Origin: an uncultured Leptolyngbyaceae cyanobacterium
GTDB taxonomy: Bacteria; Cyanobacteriota; Cyanobacteriia; Leptolyngbyales; Leptolyngbyaceae
Length of the DNA: 64,000 bases
Direction: 5' to 3'
NCBI GenBank assembly: GCA_938023035.1
Contig: CALIDI010000048.1
Span: 1 to 64,000, forward strand
In this document: positions 1 through 9,539 of the stretch, piece by piece
Layout of the letters: each line of letters opens with the position of its first letter
How positions within the stretch are numbered: position 1 is the stretch's first letter
Position numbers and translations under genes: made by a program
Notes under the pieces: model-generated
Database searches by the model: none
What the model was told of the DNA's origin: nothing
Seen by the model: only the letters and a program-made list of their open reading frames with translations

Positions 1-102
1 GACTTAGCCGATGCCGTCATTGATGGGGTCAAGGCCAGAGCGCAAGCGGCAGGGTATCAAGCTGAACGATTCCGATTTCCCTCGAAATTGGCTCATTCAT
101 GA
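1..102 (+). CDS. C-terminal end of an unidentified protein (cut by window edge)
   Basis: Frame 1 is open from the first base to a TGA at 100-102 and gives 33 residues beginning DLADAVIDGV and ending PSKLAHS. The composition (alanine-rich amphipathic helix, then a basic tail) looks coding, but too little is present to name a family. The next gene is convergent (fni, minus strand), with about 140 bases between them. Confidence 0.5.
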   Translation, partial: DLADAVIDGVKARAQAAGYQAERFRFPSKLAHS

Positions 103-244
103 ACCATTACATACCTGAGCTTTTTAACCCTTAGCTACTTAGTCGAATGGGTTGGCGGTTTTCAAATTGCCAGACCCTTCTTTTTCCGGTGTTTGAGGAG
201 CTGCCATCTGATGCTAACCCTCCTAACAACCCATGAGCCGACGA

Positions 245-1285
245 TTAAGAGATGATGGGTTGCAACACATGGGGCGATCGCAATTCGGCAAGACGAGCGC
301 ACCCAGAACAAAACATGGCGGTTTTCAGCTCTGCCAGCAAAACATCTACTAGCGTATGGAGCGCATCAATCGATTCGTTGGCTGCCTGCAAAAAGGGAAA
401 TGCCAACCCAACCAAATCAGCGCCCAGGGCGATCGCCTTAGCCCCATCCAGGCCGTTGCGTAAACCGCCAGAGGCAATCAGCGGTAGAGTCGGAGCAGCC
501 TGACGAATGGTCGTCACACACTCCGCCGTAGGAATCCCCCAATCTGCAAAGGTCTGGCCTAAGCGCTGCTGTCGAGCATCCTGAGCACGCTCACTTTCTA
601 CCAGTGCCCAGGACGTTCCACCCGCCCCGGCAACATCAATCGCAGCCACTCCGGCAACTGTTAACTTTTGCGCCATTTCAGCCGAGATGCCGTTTCCTAC
701 TTCTTTGGCAATCACTGGCACTGGCAACTGGTCACAGAGGGTGGCAATTTTATCCAGCAACCCGGCGAAGTTTTTATCACCTCCGGTTTGTACAGCTTCT
801 TGCAAGGGGTTGAGATGCAGAATCAAAGCGTCTGCTGCGATCGCATCAATCACACGGCGACACTCGTCTAAACCATAACCATAGTTCAACTGCACCACAC
901 CCAGATTGGCAAACAGTAAGGCATCTGGAGCAACCGTCCGAATCGCAAAGGTATCCATCACCTCTGGATTCTCTACCGATACCCGCTGCGACCCTACCCC
1001 CATGGCCAGACCATAGTACTGGGCAATTTCAGCTAAACGAAAATTGATGAGCTTAGCCTGCTCCGTTCCTCCAGTCATGGAAGAAATCAACAACGGGGCC
1101 GCCAGGGATTTACCTAAAAAGTCTGTCGCCACATCAACCTCCGCATAGTTCAATTCAGGCAAACAGCAATGTCGCAAGCGATAGCGCTCTAAGCCATTGG
1201 CCACCTGCCGAAATTGCACCGATTCCTCCAGACAAACCCTTAAGTGATCGGCTTTCCGTGCCTGCGTTTCGGAGAAGGATCCCAT
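245..1285 (-). CDS. fni: Type 2 isopentenyl-diphosphate delta-isomerase
   Basis: This enzyme interconverts isopentenyl diphosphate and dimethylallyl diphosphate, the C5 units for carotenoids, the chlorophyll phytyl tail and quinones. The 346-residue length fits the FMN- and NADPH-dependent type 2 family, which replaces type 1 Idi in cyanobacteria. Visible family motifs are [23 protein letters not shown] (the Q-E pair that binds substrate and Mg), [15 protein letters not shown] and ASGGLRNG, which outline the FMN-binding TIM barrel. The ATG at 1285 is the natural start; no clear Shine-Dalgarno sequence precedes it. It appears to be a single-gene unit. The family assignment is firm. Confidence 0.95.
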   Translation of the reverse strand: MGSFSETQARKADHLRVCLEESVQFRQVANGLERYRLRHCCLPELNYAEVDVATDFLGKSLAAPLLISSMTGGTEQAKLINFRLAEIAQYYGLAMGVGSQRVSVENPEVMDTFAIRTVAPDALLFANLGVVQLNYGYGLDECRRVIDAIAADALILHLNPLQEAVQTGGDKNFAGLLDKIATLCDQLPVPVIAKEVGNGISAEMAQKLTVAGVAAIDVAGAGGTSWALVESERAQDARQQRLGQTFADWGIPTAECVTTIRQAAPTLPLIASGGLRNGLDGAKAIALGADLVGLAFPFLQAANESIDALHTLVDVLLAELKTAMFCSGCARLAELRSPHVLQPIIS

Positions 1286-1634
1286 AATGTCAAAAACTTG
1301 AAATGACCATTACCCTCCTATTGTTCCACGGGTTGATGGCAAACGGGGAAGGGAATTGCGGCGCAGCGAGCAGAGCGATCGCAGAATGCAATGGGGTGGA
1401 TTGATTGGCAAACCTGCTGCTTCAAGAATAGAGGATTATCAGGCATTCCCAAAAGCTTTTCAACCGCAGTTCGCCAGCTTGAGGTTATTCTTTTTCTGCC
1501 CTGCTCTGCCCTGCACACAAAGGCACGACTCAATCGGTAGGACATCATCCCCAAACCTTCACCAGAAACCGGCAATTTTGGGAGATACTGGAAACAGTTT
1601 CGCCCGTTAGGAGCCGTCAGGCCCGCAAGTCACG
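1286..1634. other. Intergenic spacer between divergent fni and CIA30 genes
   Basis: About 350 bases between two divergently transcribed genes, so it should hold both promoters. I see no convincing -10/-35 pair and no conserved ORF. One GCGATCGC-like site lies near 1375. Confidence 0.5.
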
Positions 1635-2291
1635 ATGCTGAGTGCCATTACGCGCCTGTTTCAAACGCTGATTTACTTTGAAACGCTGCCCTTGATTCGC
1701 TGGATTACTCGCATGTTTTTTGGAGCACCACCGCCACCGCCGCCGCCCTCCCCTCAGGCAGGTATCTTGTTTGATTTTACCCAACCCAATGATGCCCTGG
1801 CACAAACTTGGGGTGCCCTTGATGATGTCGTCATGGGGGGAGTCAGTGCTAGTTCCTTCCGGTTACAGGAGGGGGTTGCTCAATTCAGTGGAGTGGTTTC
1901 TACAGCCAATTCAGGTGGTTTTGCTTCAGTGCGATCGCGCAATTTTCTCCCTCCCCTTGATTTATCGAGTTATACAGGTCTGCGGCTGCACGTGAAAGGC
2001 GATGGACAACGCTACAAGTTACTACTGCGCGACTCCACCTCTTGGGATAGTTTGGCCTACGCTTTTTCCTTTGATACCACACCCGATCAATGGGTCACAA
2101 TCCAGGTGCCCTTCGCCGCGACCGTACCAGTTTTTCGCGCCAAAACGCAGCCAACGGCTCCACCGCTGAATCGTAGCCAGATTACCTCGATTCAACTGAT
2201 GTTAAGCAAATTTGAGTACGACGGTGCCCTCAACCCCCATTTCACCCCCGGAGAGTTTCGCTTACTACTACAAACCATTCAAGTGTACTAG
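1635..2291 (+). CDS. CIA30 family protein
   Basis: The 218-residue protein matches the CIA30 fold (complex I intermediate-associated protein 30, a jelly-roll carbohydrate-binding-like domain). Residues 1-30 form a hydrophobic or amphipathic leader, followed by a run of eight prolines (about 33-40). The CIA30 domain then starts at LFDFTQPND and includes WGALDDVVMGGVS, GFASVRSRNF, GLRLHVKGDG and YKLLLRDS. In eukaryotes CIA30 helps assemble complex I. Cyanobacterial homologues are common and mostly uncharacterised, and a role with NDH-1 is only analogy. It stands alone, upstream of psaL on the same strand, with a hairpin-bearing spacer between them. Confidence 0.85.
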   Translation: MLSAITRLFQTLIYFETLPLIRWITRMFFGAPPPPPPPSPQAGILFDFTQPNDALAQTWGALDDVVMGGVSASSFRLQEGVAQFSGVVSTANSGGFASVRSRNFLPPLDLSSYTGLRLHVKGDGQRYKLLLRDSTSWDSLAYAFSFDTTPDQWVTIQVPFAATVPVFRAKTQPTAPPLNRSQITSIQLMLSKFEYDGALNPHFTPGEFRLLLQTIQVY

Positions 2292-2612
2292 GTTAATAGC
2301 CCAGACAATTTTGCGCCGTCCCACTCTTATCCCCCCTCTCCTGCTCCCAAGTTTGAGAGCAGGAGAGCCAGATTCAAAGTTCCTCTCCCTCCTTGAAAAA
2401 GGTGAGAGTTACAAAACATAGGATGCCCTCAACCTTTCTGGCCAAAGCTCCACACCTAACAATTATTGAGGGTTGTAACTAAATACCTTAACTTTTCTAA
2501 AGCTATCCGCCGATTCTGAGATTTCCTGGCCCCAACCTGCAAAAATTAAGTGCAAATTCTGTTCGTTTACGAACTTCCTTGGTCGCTTTTCAGAAACTTA
2601 GGAAACTACAAC
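2292..2612. other. Spacer with strong hairpin, then psaL leader
   Basis: An 11-bp perfect inverted repeat, CTCTCCTGCTC (2336-2346) with GAGCAGGAGAG (2357-2367) and a 10-base loop, lies 45 bases after the CIA30 stop. It is not followed by a T run, so it is not a classic terminator. The loop and arm sequence (CTGCTCCCAAGTT) recurs in the dispersed repeats described elsewhere, so this is probably a fragment of that family. The rest should carry the psaL promoter and leader. Confidence 0.6.
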
Positions 2613-3083
2613 ATGGCTGATGAGCTTGTAAAACCGTTCAATGGCGATCCCTTTGTTGGGCATTTATCGACCCCAATCAGTGATTCTGCCTTCACTCGTA
2701 ATTTTATTGGCAATTTACCTGCCTACCGTAAGGGGCTTTCTCCTCTATTGCGGGGGCTAGAAGTTGGCTTAGCCCATGGTTATTTTTTGGTTGGCCCGTG
2801 GACAAAGTTTGGGCCCTTAAGGGATTCAGACTTTGCTGCAATGGGTGGTCTGATTTCGGCAATGACTCTAGTTTTGATTGCAACAGCCTGTCTCTCGGTC
2901 TATGGGTTAGTCACCTTCCAGGGTGACAACGACTCTACGACTGATTCATTGCAAACCTCAGAAGGCTGGAGCCAGTTTGCCGGTGGCTTCTTCGTTGGGG
3001 CAATGGGAAGCGCCTTTGTCGCTTACTTTTTGCTCCAAAACTTTGACGTCGTTGATTCGATCTTCCGTGGTTTTGTGAACTAA
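2613..3083 (+). CDS. psaL: Photosystem I reaction centre subunit XI (PsaL)
   Basis: PsaL is the membrane subunit at the centre of the cyanobacterial photosystem I trimer, needed for trimer formation. The protein begins [20 protein letters not shown], the typical PsaL N terminus, and contains the conserved [30 protein letters not shown] segment (split here: [11 protein letters not shown] then [12 protein letters not shown]), followed by two further membrane helices (about 75-100 and 125-150). I chose the ATG at 2613 (156 residues, normal length) rather than the in-frame GTG at 2550, which adds an atypical 21-residue extension. AGGA lies about nine bases upstream. I found no psaI beside it, although the two are often paired. 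A terminator-like hairpin follows about 100 bases downstream. Confidence 0.95.
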   Translation: MADELVKPFNGDPFVGHLSTPISDSAFTRNFIGNLPAYRKGLSPLLRGLEVGLAHGYFLVGPWTKFGPLRDSDFAAMGGLISAMTLVLIATACLSVYGLVTFQGDNDSTTDSLQTSEGWSQFAGGFFVGAMGSAFVAYFLLQNFDVVDSIFRGFVN

Positions 3084-3185
3084 ATCTGGTTCAAGTCCAA
3101 GTCTAGGAGTTTTCTATAGAGAAACAACCCGTTTCAAGCGGGACTTGGTTTTATCAAGTCAACCATCTAACATTTTGGCTTTGGT

Positions 3186-3215
3186 AAGCAGGGACACCAA
3201 TCGCCCCTGCTTTTT
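3186..3215 (+). terminator. Rho-independent terminator-like hairpin after psaL
   Basis: The arms AGCAGGG (3187-3193) and CCCTGCT (3205-3211) flank an 11-base loop and are followed directly by TTTTT. It lies 103 bases after the psaL stop, the right place and orientation to end the psaL transcript. Confidence 0.75.
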
Positions 3216-3257
3216 CGTTGCGAGTTGCCCAGACAAAACCCTCTTAAGAACGCCCCT

Positions 3258-3383
3258 GAGTAGCTGAGCACGATCACGATTAAATTGAAGCTGATTGCAG
3301 AGGTGGAGAGTTAGAACCTCCTGCCTAGGAGCGCAGTCCCGACTCTTCCCTGCTTACAGTTGATTAAAACTACCTACTTATCA
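3258..3383 (+). repeat. Dispersed repeat family 2, copy 1
   Basis: About 125 bp starting GAGTAGCTGAGC and ending ACTACCTACTTATC, so the ends are imperfect inverted repeats. Related copies lie at 9298-9424, at 46606-46726 (best preserved) and, inverted and truncated, at 19028-19107. Shared inner blocks are TTAAATTGAAG, a GGTAGAA/GTTAGAACC block, GCCTAGG and CTTCTCTGCTTACAG. Confidence 0.6.
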
Positions 3384-3482
3384 GAATAATCAGAATCAAA
3401 TGGCTCGAACAAACTAAAACAAAAGGGAGCTACCACTAGGCAACCCCCCATTTAAGGATTCTATTGGCTCGACAGGATAACC

Positions 3483-4646
3483 CTAACGAATATACTCCTT
3501 TAAGACAGTATTACGGTTGGGGTGACGCAGCTTTCGCAGGGCTTTTGCCTCAATCTGCCGAATCCGCTCACGAGTCACATTGAAAATTTGCCCGATCTCT
3601 TCTAAGGTTTTCATCCGGCCATCATCTAAGCCGTACCGTAAACGCAAAACATCGCGCTCTCTGGGGCTGAGGGTATCCAGAACATTTTCCAGATCCTCAC
3701 GGAGGAGATTTTTAGCAACCTGATCTTCAGGGGTCTCCCCGTCAGACTCAATAAAATCACCGAGCCGAGAATCTTCCTCTTTCCCGATGGGGGTTTCTAG
3801 AGAGATTGGTAACTGGGCAGATTTGGCGATAAATCGCAGCTTTTCAATGGTCATTTCCATGCGAGTTGCAATTTCCTCTTCCGTTGGCTTACGCCCCATC
3901 TCTTGAGAAAGCAGCTTTGTTGTCTTTTTAATGCGCGAAATTGTTTCGTACAGGTGAACCGGTAGTCGAATCGTGCGAGACTGATCAGCGATCGCACGGG
4001 TAATCGCTTGCCGAATCCACCAGGTCGCATAGGTCGAGAACTTATACCCCTTCTCATGGTCAAATTTCTCAGCAGCGCGAATCAGGCCTAAACTCCCCTC
4101 CTGAATCAGGTCTTGGAAGGACAAGCCACGGTTCATGTACTTTTTGGCGATCGAGACAACAAGTCTCAGGTTGGACTGAACCATTTTATCCTTGGCTCGC
4201 CGCCCTTGATGGAGACGATAGCGAAAAGCAGGCAATGCCATATCCACTGCCTGCGCCCATTCGCCATCGTTGGGTTCTCGATCCAAACGATCTTGCAAAC
4301 CTTCACGAACCCGTTCCAACTCAAGTAGGTCAGCAATCTTACGAGCCAGCTCAATTTCTTCGTCAGCACGCAGCAACCGAATCCGGCCAATTTCTTGCAG
4401 GTAAAGTCGAATGGAGTCCTCAGTGTAGTGCTTCTTCTTGGTCTGTGCCCGTCGCCGCCCAACGACACGAGTTTTACCAGCTCCCTTACCATCCGAATCT
4501 TCTTCTGCTATGACTTCTAATGAGTCATCGGGATCCTCTTCGTCATCATCAATAAATGCCTCAATATCAGTTTCAGGCAGATCGTCTGCTACATCAGAGG
4601 TATCGTCTGTCAGATCAAGTTCGAGTAAGTCGTTGGCTTGGGTCAT
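3483..4646 (-). CDS. sigA: Principal RNA polymerase sigma factor SigA (group 1, RpoD type)
   Basis: This is the housekeeping sigma-70 of cyanobacteria. An acidic N-terminal stretch (about 1-65) leads into region 1.2 ([19 protein letters not shown]), regions 2.1-2.4 ([19 protein letters not shown], the [18 protein letters not shown] core segment, and the [15 protein letters not shown] -10 recognition helix), region 3 and region 4 ([13 protein letters not shown], then [20 protein letters not shown] for -35 contact). It ends LKEYIR like other cyanobacterial SigA proteins. I chose the ATG at 4646 ([10 protein letters not shown], 387 residues), which has GAGGAACGC upstream and matches relatives. 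The longer TTG/GTG starts at 4688/4685 add 13-14 atypical residues. More than 1 kb of apparently non-coding DNA lies upstream. Confidence 0.97.
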   Translation of the reverse strand: MTQANDLLELDLTDDTSDVADDLPETDIEAFIDDDEEDPDDSLEVIAEEDSDGKGAGKTRVVGRRRAQTKKKHYTEDSIRLYLQEIGRIRLLRADEEIELARKIADLLELERVREGLQDRLDREPNDGEWAQAVDMALPAFRYRLHQGRRAKDKMVQSNLRLVVSIAKKYMNRGLSFQDLIQEGSLGLIRAAEKFDHEKGYKFSTYATWWIRQAITRAIADQSRTIRLPVHLYETISRIKKTTKLLSQEMGRKPTEEEIATRMEMTIEKLRFIAKSAQLPISLETPIGKEEDSRLGDFIESDGETPEDQVAKNLLREDLENVLDTLSPRERDVLRLRYGLDDGRMKTLEEIGQIFNVTRERIRQIEAKALRKLRHPNRNTVLKEYIR

Positions 4647-5489
4647 GCCGCGTTCCTCATGCTCCTTAACTAAGTCAAATGTCACCAAAAGATTCTATTT
4701 CCACGTGCCCTCATATGCAGCGTCACTAGATCGCCTCCTCAAAAACAGCCCTAAGCATTCCACCTTTATGAAAGAATGAGGCATTTCTATAGCGCTAACA
4801 TTGAGACAACTTTCTGAAAATCTATCCGATTGTAACGTTTCTAACAAATATCAGGCAATTTCACTTTACATAATCAGCGCCAACCCTTTTCCAACTCTAA
4901 AGAGGGCTGTCAAGCTTGTTGACGCCTCACCCGTGAAACTACCTGAGCTATCATTAGCAACGCTTAGAGTCTGAACTCTATCTCCAGTCAAATGCCTTCG
5001 ATTCCGAGAGGCTATAACAAACTGAAAGAACTGATACTTCCACTATTCCAGGTGTCTGGCTTTTTGTACCAGCACGAGAGCATCATGCTCTCTCTGCTAA
5101 GCTAACTCAGATTTTCAAGATCTGAACAAAGTTAATTATTAAGTTAGGTATCCAAATAACGGCTAACGAACCTAATCCTGCCATAGACATACCCACTTGA
5201 GCCTTAACTATTGACTCATTTCAGAGGCCTACACAAACAGCACATGCACTCTTAACTTTGACTACTCGATCAACACTTTGATCAGGAGCAAACCCGGTAA
5301 TGCCGAGCCTCAACGAGCTGTCGTACTAGTGTACAGTTTGCCAACGAGATGGATATGCTAAAGGAATCGCCAATAGCCCCAAACACTATACTAATCCAAA
5401 ATGCTGACATAACAGAGGCAGATAAATCGCCGAAGTTTTTCCGCCATTTCTTGAAATTTTTAAGCTAAGCGTTGGGCCTGTCGTGACTA
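4647..5489. other. Long sigA upstream region, no convincing gene
   Basis: About 840 bases with no ORF I would defend. A perfect GAGAGC-ATCAT-GCTCTC hairpin lies at 5076-5092. The sigA promoter(s) and a long 5' leader are expected here; no consensus was clear enough to place. Confidence 0.5.
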
Positions 5490-5644
5490 CTAGACTAAAG
5501 CATCAGTCTGGCTACTTTACCCCCAACCCCGCTCCCTGCCTCCTCTTCCATCAAGAAAACAGACATAGCCCGCAGGGACATAGCTCTGGCGGGATTTAAG
5601 CAGGGGGGATGAGGATGGCTGAGGCTAGTCGAGAAACTTCTGCC
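5490..5644. repeat. Dispersed repeat family 4, copy 1
   Basis: This segment starts TAGACTAAAGCATCAGTCTGGC and ends GGCTGAGGCTAGTCGAGAAAC then TTCTGCC (read as two abutting blocks). The copy at 57443-57611 has the same start (TAGACTAAGGCCTCAGTCTAG), the same end (GGCTTAGGCTAGTCCAGAAA then GTTCTGCC) and pyrimidine-rich, hairpin-forming middles. A 72-codon plus-strand ORF starting at 5609 begins inside this repeat and was not accepted as a gene. Confidence 0.45.
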
Positions 5645-5738
5645 TTGCGTACAGGGATGCGACTGAGTGACCTGGTAAACGATACGATGCTAAACGATTT
5701 GGGTCTAGAAAGTAATGAAGAGTTGAGCGATTCCTCGC

Positions 5739-6113
5739 TTACTCTACCGCTGTATGCTTGCCCTCTTGATTCAATGACGGCGGGGGAGATAAGGTTTGCT
5801 GGGCTGCTTTGGTCAGATACTGCTTAACGAGCGGAGAACGCAGGCTGCCCCAAAGGCTACAGGTCTTGCTTGTACAGGTAACAACCATCACAGCGTCTTG
5901 CTGGCTGAGTTTGCAGGCTAGCTGATAGGTGCGAGCACGAGCCTCTATGGGATACAGTCCCAAACGGCAGAACAGCTCATTCTGATGATACATGCCATAG
6001 CGAAGCGCATCATTCAACCAAAATTTGAAGATAAATATAGAGTGTTCGTCAATAACTTCTGGTGGCACGCGAATATCCTTAAACGTATGGGTACAAAAGG
6101 AGTCATCGAACAA
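5739..6113 (-). CDS. Conserved cyanobacterial protein of unknown function
   Basis: The 124-residue product begins FDDSFCTHTFKDIRVPPEV and runs through FKFWLNDALRYGMYHQNELF, CRLGLYPIEARARTYQLA and ACKLSQQDAVMVVTCTSKTC. This looks like a soluble mixed alpha/beta protein and resembles a short family I associate with cyanobacteria, with no known function. An in-frame TGA lies just upstream, so the TTG at 6113 is the only upstream start that keeps the conserved FDDSF beginning. The downstream end is near repeat family 4. No operon partner is evident. Confidence 0.65.
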   Translation of the reverse strand: MFDDSFCTHTFKDIRVPPEVIDEHSIFIFKFWLNDALRYGMYHQNELFCRLGLYPIEARARTYQLACKLSQQDAVMVVTCTSKTCSLWGSLRSPLVKQYLTKAAQQTLSPPPSLNQEGKHTAVE

Positions 6114-6493
6114 TTGACTAAATTGTCACGGGAACAGGGATAGCAACGGCCAGACGTTCTAGGAAAGTCCGGCCTGCCGTAAAAATAGATAAATTCGCGA
6201 TCCCCTTTACTCGACCAAAGCGTCAGTCACTTAATCCCTAGGGCCTACCAGGACTGTTTGGACAGATTGCAAACCGTCAACAGTTGTAAAGCTCTCAAGG
6301 ACAGATCTATCGCTCTAAAACACCCTTCTGCAATATCCTGCCAGGATGCACTGCGCTTGGGTGAAGGTCTGTTAACCAATGGCTGCTTAGGGAGCGGAAC
6401 AGCAGTAACAAATAAATTCGTTGACAGACACAAATGCTGGGGGTGTGCAAGTGTCAGATATCACATCAAAGCTTTAGGCTCCTACTATATCTA
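6114..6493. other. Intergenic spacer, nothing recognised
   Basis: About 380 bases. A block near 6210-6230 (CGACCAAAGCGTCAGTCA) resembles the start of repeat family 4 and may be a decayed fragment. ORFs on either strand here are short and unlike proteins. Confidence 0.4.
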
Positions 6494-7174
6494 TTATGGA
6501 TTCGCTGAGTGAATTTGCCAAAGTTGGTTAATTGTTACGAATTCATAGCCTTGATCAAGCAGGGGGGGTAGCAATGCTTCAACAGTTGCTGCAACATCTG
6601 AGCCACCATAGTGACCATCGTGTAGCACAATCAAAGAGCCGTTGTTCACCTGGTTTAAGACTCTCTGGGTAACAACAGACACACCTGGATGCACCCAATC
6701 CTCTGGCACAAGGCTCCACATAACTGGGCGGTAGTGCCATTGGCGAAGTAGAGCAAGGGTGCGAGGAGTAAACAAGCCGTTGGGTGGACGTACATCCTGA
6801 AGAGTCATGACTGGCAGATGACACGCTTTGGCAATTTCTAGCTGGGTTTGTTCGAGGGATTGCTTTAGCTGCGCGGCTGAAAGACGAACAAAAGATTGGT
6901 GATAATACCCATGTAAACCAAGCCAGTGACCTTGGTCGGCAACTTGACGCGCGATTTCTGGGGCGTGATGTACACAAAATCCCAAAAAGAAGAAGCTGGC
7001 AGTAACCTGATAACGCTCTAAAACTTTCAAGAGTTGAGGGGTATAGGTTGAATGAGGCCCATCGTCAAACGTTAAGGCGATCGCAGACCTAGCCGCAGAA
7101 CCTGACCAAAGGCAATCGGGAAAGGCCGGCTGCAACAATCGATAAAGATAGGGATAAAAGGAGGCGAATTGCAT
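6494..7174 (-). CDS. Polysaccharide deacetylase (NodB-homology) family protein
   Basis: A 226-residue carbohydrate esterase 4-type enzyme that should remove acetyl groups from a sugar polymer such as peptidoglycan or an exopolysaccharide. The NodB motifs are intact: TFDDGP (Asp37 catalytic base, Asp38 metal), HGYYH (His88 and His92, metal), RPPNG and VLHDGH near the C terminus. There is no obvious cleavable signal peptide, although the N terminus (MQFASFYPYLYRLLQPAF) is hydrophobic. The start is the ATG at 7174. The degenerate receiver gene lies 37 bases upstream on the same strand, so the two may be cotranscribed. The physiological substrate is unknown. Confidence 0.88.
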   Translation of the reverse strand: MQFASFYPYLYRLLQPAFPDCLWSGSAARSAIALTFDDGPHSTYTPQLLKVLERYQVTASFFFLGFCVHHAPEIARQVADQGHWLGLHGYYHQSFVRLSAAQLKQSLEQTQLEIAKACHLPVMTLQDVRPPNGLFTPRTLALLRQWHYRPVMWSLVPEDWVHPGVSVVTQRVLNQVNNGSLIVLHDGHYGGSDVAATVEALLPPLLDQGYEFVTINQLWQIHSANP

Positions 7175-7211
7175 TATTAAGAAACAGCAAAGCCCTAGAT
7201 CAAAGCCCTTC

Positions 7212-7604
7212 CTATCCTAAGGCATAACCTCGCTGACGAGCTTGGGCTGAATGAACTAAAGAAGAAAGAATATCGCTACTGATCGGATTGACGAGAAACC
7301 CATCAAACCCAGGGTTATCTTCTTGGTAGATCCAGCTAGGAGCGTGGGTGTCAGTCAACGCTACCAATAAAATTTGATGCGTGTTTGCGTATCGACGCAA
7401 TTCTCCCAGGTTGCTTGACCAATTTCGCTGATCACCTGCCACGATAATCAAAACGGGTGGATTTAAACGAGCGCGTGCCAGAGCGTGATCTTCAGATCGG
7501 GCGATCGCAACAGCATGGCTACCTTGTTTTAGCAAATCAGCTAAAATACCTAGCACTTGCGGTTGCTTCATTAGTAGCAAAATGTAACCCGGTCGTGGGT
7601 GCAT
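7212..7604 (-). CDS. Degenerate response-regulator receiver-like protein
   Basis: I chose the ATG at 7604 (130 residues, MHPRPGYILLLMKQPQ). A longer frame to 7670 adds an unlikely 22-residue extension. The alternating hydrophobic strands and helices match a CheY-like fold: YILLLM (strand 1), helix VLGILADLLKQ, strand VLIIVAGD (where phospho-Asp would lie), helix NLGELRRYA, strand ILLVALTDT and strand GFLVNPIS (the KP loop). However, the acidic pair after strand 1 is replaced by KQP and the switch lysine is missing (VNP for KP), so normal phosphotransfer is unlikely. It is probably a pseudo-receiver or protein-interaction module. It lies just upstream of the deacetylase gene on the same strand. 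Confidence 0.65.
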   Translation of the reverse strand: MHPRPGYILLLMKQPQVLGILADLLKQGSHAVAIARSEDHALARARLNPPVLIIVAGDQRNWSSNLGELRRYANTHQILLVALTDTHAPSWIYQEDNPGFDGFLVNPISSDILSSLVHSAQARQRGYALG

Positions 7605-8065
7605 AGTGTATCTGCATGAATGCGAACAAATCGTGATTGCTGTCAATATAACGGTTGTGAAAAAGGCCATCTTTACTCAGATTAGTACGGAAAGCATTTC
7701 CTATCAGTTATTTCCATCTTTATTTCAGGTAAAAACAGCTTCAATTTTTCTTAGCTATTGCTGCCACCTTATTAATCTTCTGCTAGTTCAAAATCGATTA
7801 GGTCACGTCACTTAACCAAAGATTTTGACTATTCTTAAGTTTTAATCTTTGCTTTATAAGCTAAGTCTAGTTTCATTTTTGTAGGCGGGGAATAAAATAC
7901 TCAACTGTTACGACCGACAGGTCTGAGACGCGAGGGGACTCGCCTGCAATTTGGGGGGTAGGAACGGCTTTTCTGCCATACGTTTGCACAATGAGCGCGG
8001 TGCCAACGACCAAAGTTTCGCTAAGATGCTTAGAAATCGTCCTAATTACTGTGTGACAAATCGAG
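7605..8065. other. Divergent promoter region
   Basis: About 460 bases between the divergent receiver-like gene and the ABC permease gene. It is AT-rich (7660-7880) and should contain both promoters. No specific element could be placed with confidence. Confidence 0.4.
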
Positions 8066-9205
8066 ATGAACTGGTGGCAACGACTGCGAAAAAATCGTCT
8101 GGCTTGGGTGGGAGCCATTGTCTTAGGAGTTTTCTACATTGTGATTTTATTCGCTGAGTTTATTGCTCCCTATGACCCCTATGTTTCCCAAGCGGATGGC
8201 TCGCTCTTACCGCCAACTCAAATCTACTGGCGCAACCAAGATGGCCAGTTGATCGGGCCGCATGTCTATCCCACCACCCAGGGGCCTGTTGATCTGGCAA
8301 CGGGCGATCGCGCCTTGATCGTGGATCGCAGCCAACCTTCGCCCCTGCGCCTGTTTGCCAAGGGTGACCCTTACCGACTCTTTCGTATCCGCCTACCGCT
8401 ACCCACCCAATTCCCTTTTGGCAAATTTGAAGAACGGGAGTTGCTGCCTGGAATTGCGGGCGATCGGCATTTGTTTGGTACAGATGGGCCTGGCCGACTC
8501 AACCTTTTAGGTACCGATGAAGCGGCTCGTGATCAACTCAGTCGGCTGCTCTATGGCGGGCGGGTGAGCCTGACCGTTGGCTTGATTGGGGTAGCGATCG
8601 CCTTTCCTCTGGGAATGCTGGTAGGAGGAATTTCTGGCTACTTTGGCGGCTGGGTGGATGCTATTCTCATGCGCCTAGCGGAGGTAATTATGACTATCCC
8701 CAGTCTTTACCTGCTGGTTACCCTTTCTGTGGTCTTACTCAATCTCGATCTGAAGTTGAGCAGTCCCCAACGGTTTTTACTGATTATTTTGATTACCTCA
8801 TTTATTCGGTGGGCGGCCCTTGCCAGGGTGATTCGTGGACAGGTCTTGTCGATTCGAGAGCGCGAATTCGTCCAGGCCGCCCGCGCCATGGGAGGAGGGG
8901 CTTTCTACAATATTGTGCGCCACGTGCTGCCTCAAACCGCCACCTACGCTCTGATTGCAGCAACACTGGCAATTCCTGATTTTATTGTGGCCGAAGCCGT
9001 TCTCAGCTTTTTGGGACTAGGCATCGTCCCCCCTGACCCCTCCTGGGGGAACATGTTGTCGATTTCCACCAATCCCTCCATTTTGGTGTTGCAACCCTGG
9101 TTAGTTTGGCCTCCGGCGACGCTGATTGTCCTAACGGTGCTGGCATTTAACCTCTTGGGAGATGGCCTGCGCGATGCCCTTGATCCCCGGAGTATCAGCC
9201 GATGA
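8066..9205 (+). CDS. ABC transporter permease, DppC/OppC type
   Basis: An inner-membrane permease of a peptide/nickel/opine-type ABC importer, 379 residues. An N-terminal membrane helix (about 13-33) is followed by a long extracytoplasmic segment, then the LLGTDEAARDQLSRLLYGGR motif typical of DppC/OppC and five or more membrane helices. The EAA loop reads ARAMGGGAFYNIVRHVLPQ, which contacts the ATPase. Usual DppC/OppC proteins are near 300 residues; the extra roughly 80 lie between the first helix and the GTD motif. The ATG at 8066 has GAG just upstream. No binding protein, partner permease or ATPase gene is next to it, so it is an orphan here, as often seen in cyanobacteria. Confidence 0.88.
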   Translation: MNWWQRLRKNRLAWVGAIVLGVFYIVILFAEFIAPYDPYVSQADGSLLPPTQIYWRNQDGQLIGPHVYPTTQGPVDLATGDRALIVDRSQPSPLRLFAKGDPYRLFRIRLPLPTQFPFGKFEERELLPGIAGDRHLFGTDGPGRLNLLGTDEAARDQLSRLLYGGRVSLTVGLIGVAIAFPLGMLVGGISGYFGGWVDAILMRLAEVIMTIPSLYLLVTLSVVLLNLDLKLSSPQRFLLIILITSFIRWAALARVIRGQVLSIREREFVQAARAMGGGAFYNIVRHVLPQTATYALIAATLAIPDFIVAEAVLSFLGLGIVPPDPSWGNMLSISTNPSILVLQPWLVWPPATLIVLTVLAFNLLGDGLRDALDPRSISR

Positions 9206-9297
9206 TGACTCTAGAGCCGCTTGTTTAGTTGGTAACAGCCACTTAGGAGGCTCACCACAACCCTAATGAGGGTACGGCAGCAAGCTTTGGTTGTCTC

Positions 9298-9424
9298 AGT
9301 AGCTGGGCTTAATAAAATTGAAGATGGTTTCGGAGGTGGATGGGGTAGAACCCTTTGCCTAGGAACACGGCCCCGCCCCTTCTCTGCTTACAGTTAATTA
9401 GGTAATTAGGACTGCCGCCTATCT
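9298..9424 (+). repeat. Dispersed repeat family 2, copy 2 (degraded)
   Basis: It begins CAGTAGCTGGGCTT and shares AAAATTGAAGATGG, GGGGTAGAACCC, GCCTAGG and CTTCTCTGCTTACAG with the other copies. It ends near GACTGCCGCCTATCT. It lies between the ABC permease and the 3' end of hppD (convergent genes). Confidence 0.55.
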
Positions 9425-9539
9425 AGGCATGATTTTAGCTGCCTGCTTAAAGCAGGGAGTATCAGGGGCTTAGTTTTTTTCTCTGCTAATCAGCTTGAGG
9501 CATCAGAGCTATTGGAGGATAAGACTTTCAAACGTCTTC

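Noticed and set aside
3090-3110. GGTTCAAGTCC resembling a tRNA T-loop after psaL
   Set aside because: No matching acceptor, anticodon or D arms can be formed around it, and it lies between the psaL stop and its terminator.
4992-5105. 37-codon ORF in the sigA upstream region
   Set aside because: It is protein-like at a glance (MPSIPRGYNKLKELILPLF) but short, without a ribosome-binding site or context, so chance cannot be excluded.
5609-5827. 72-codon plus-strand ORF
   Set aside because: It begins inside repeat family 4 and runs over the 3' end of a better-supported minus-strand gene; the composition is not protein-like.
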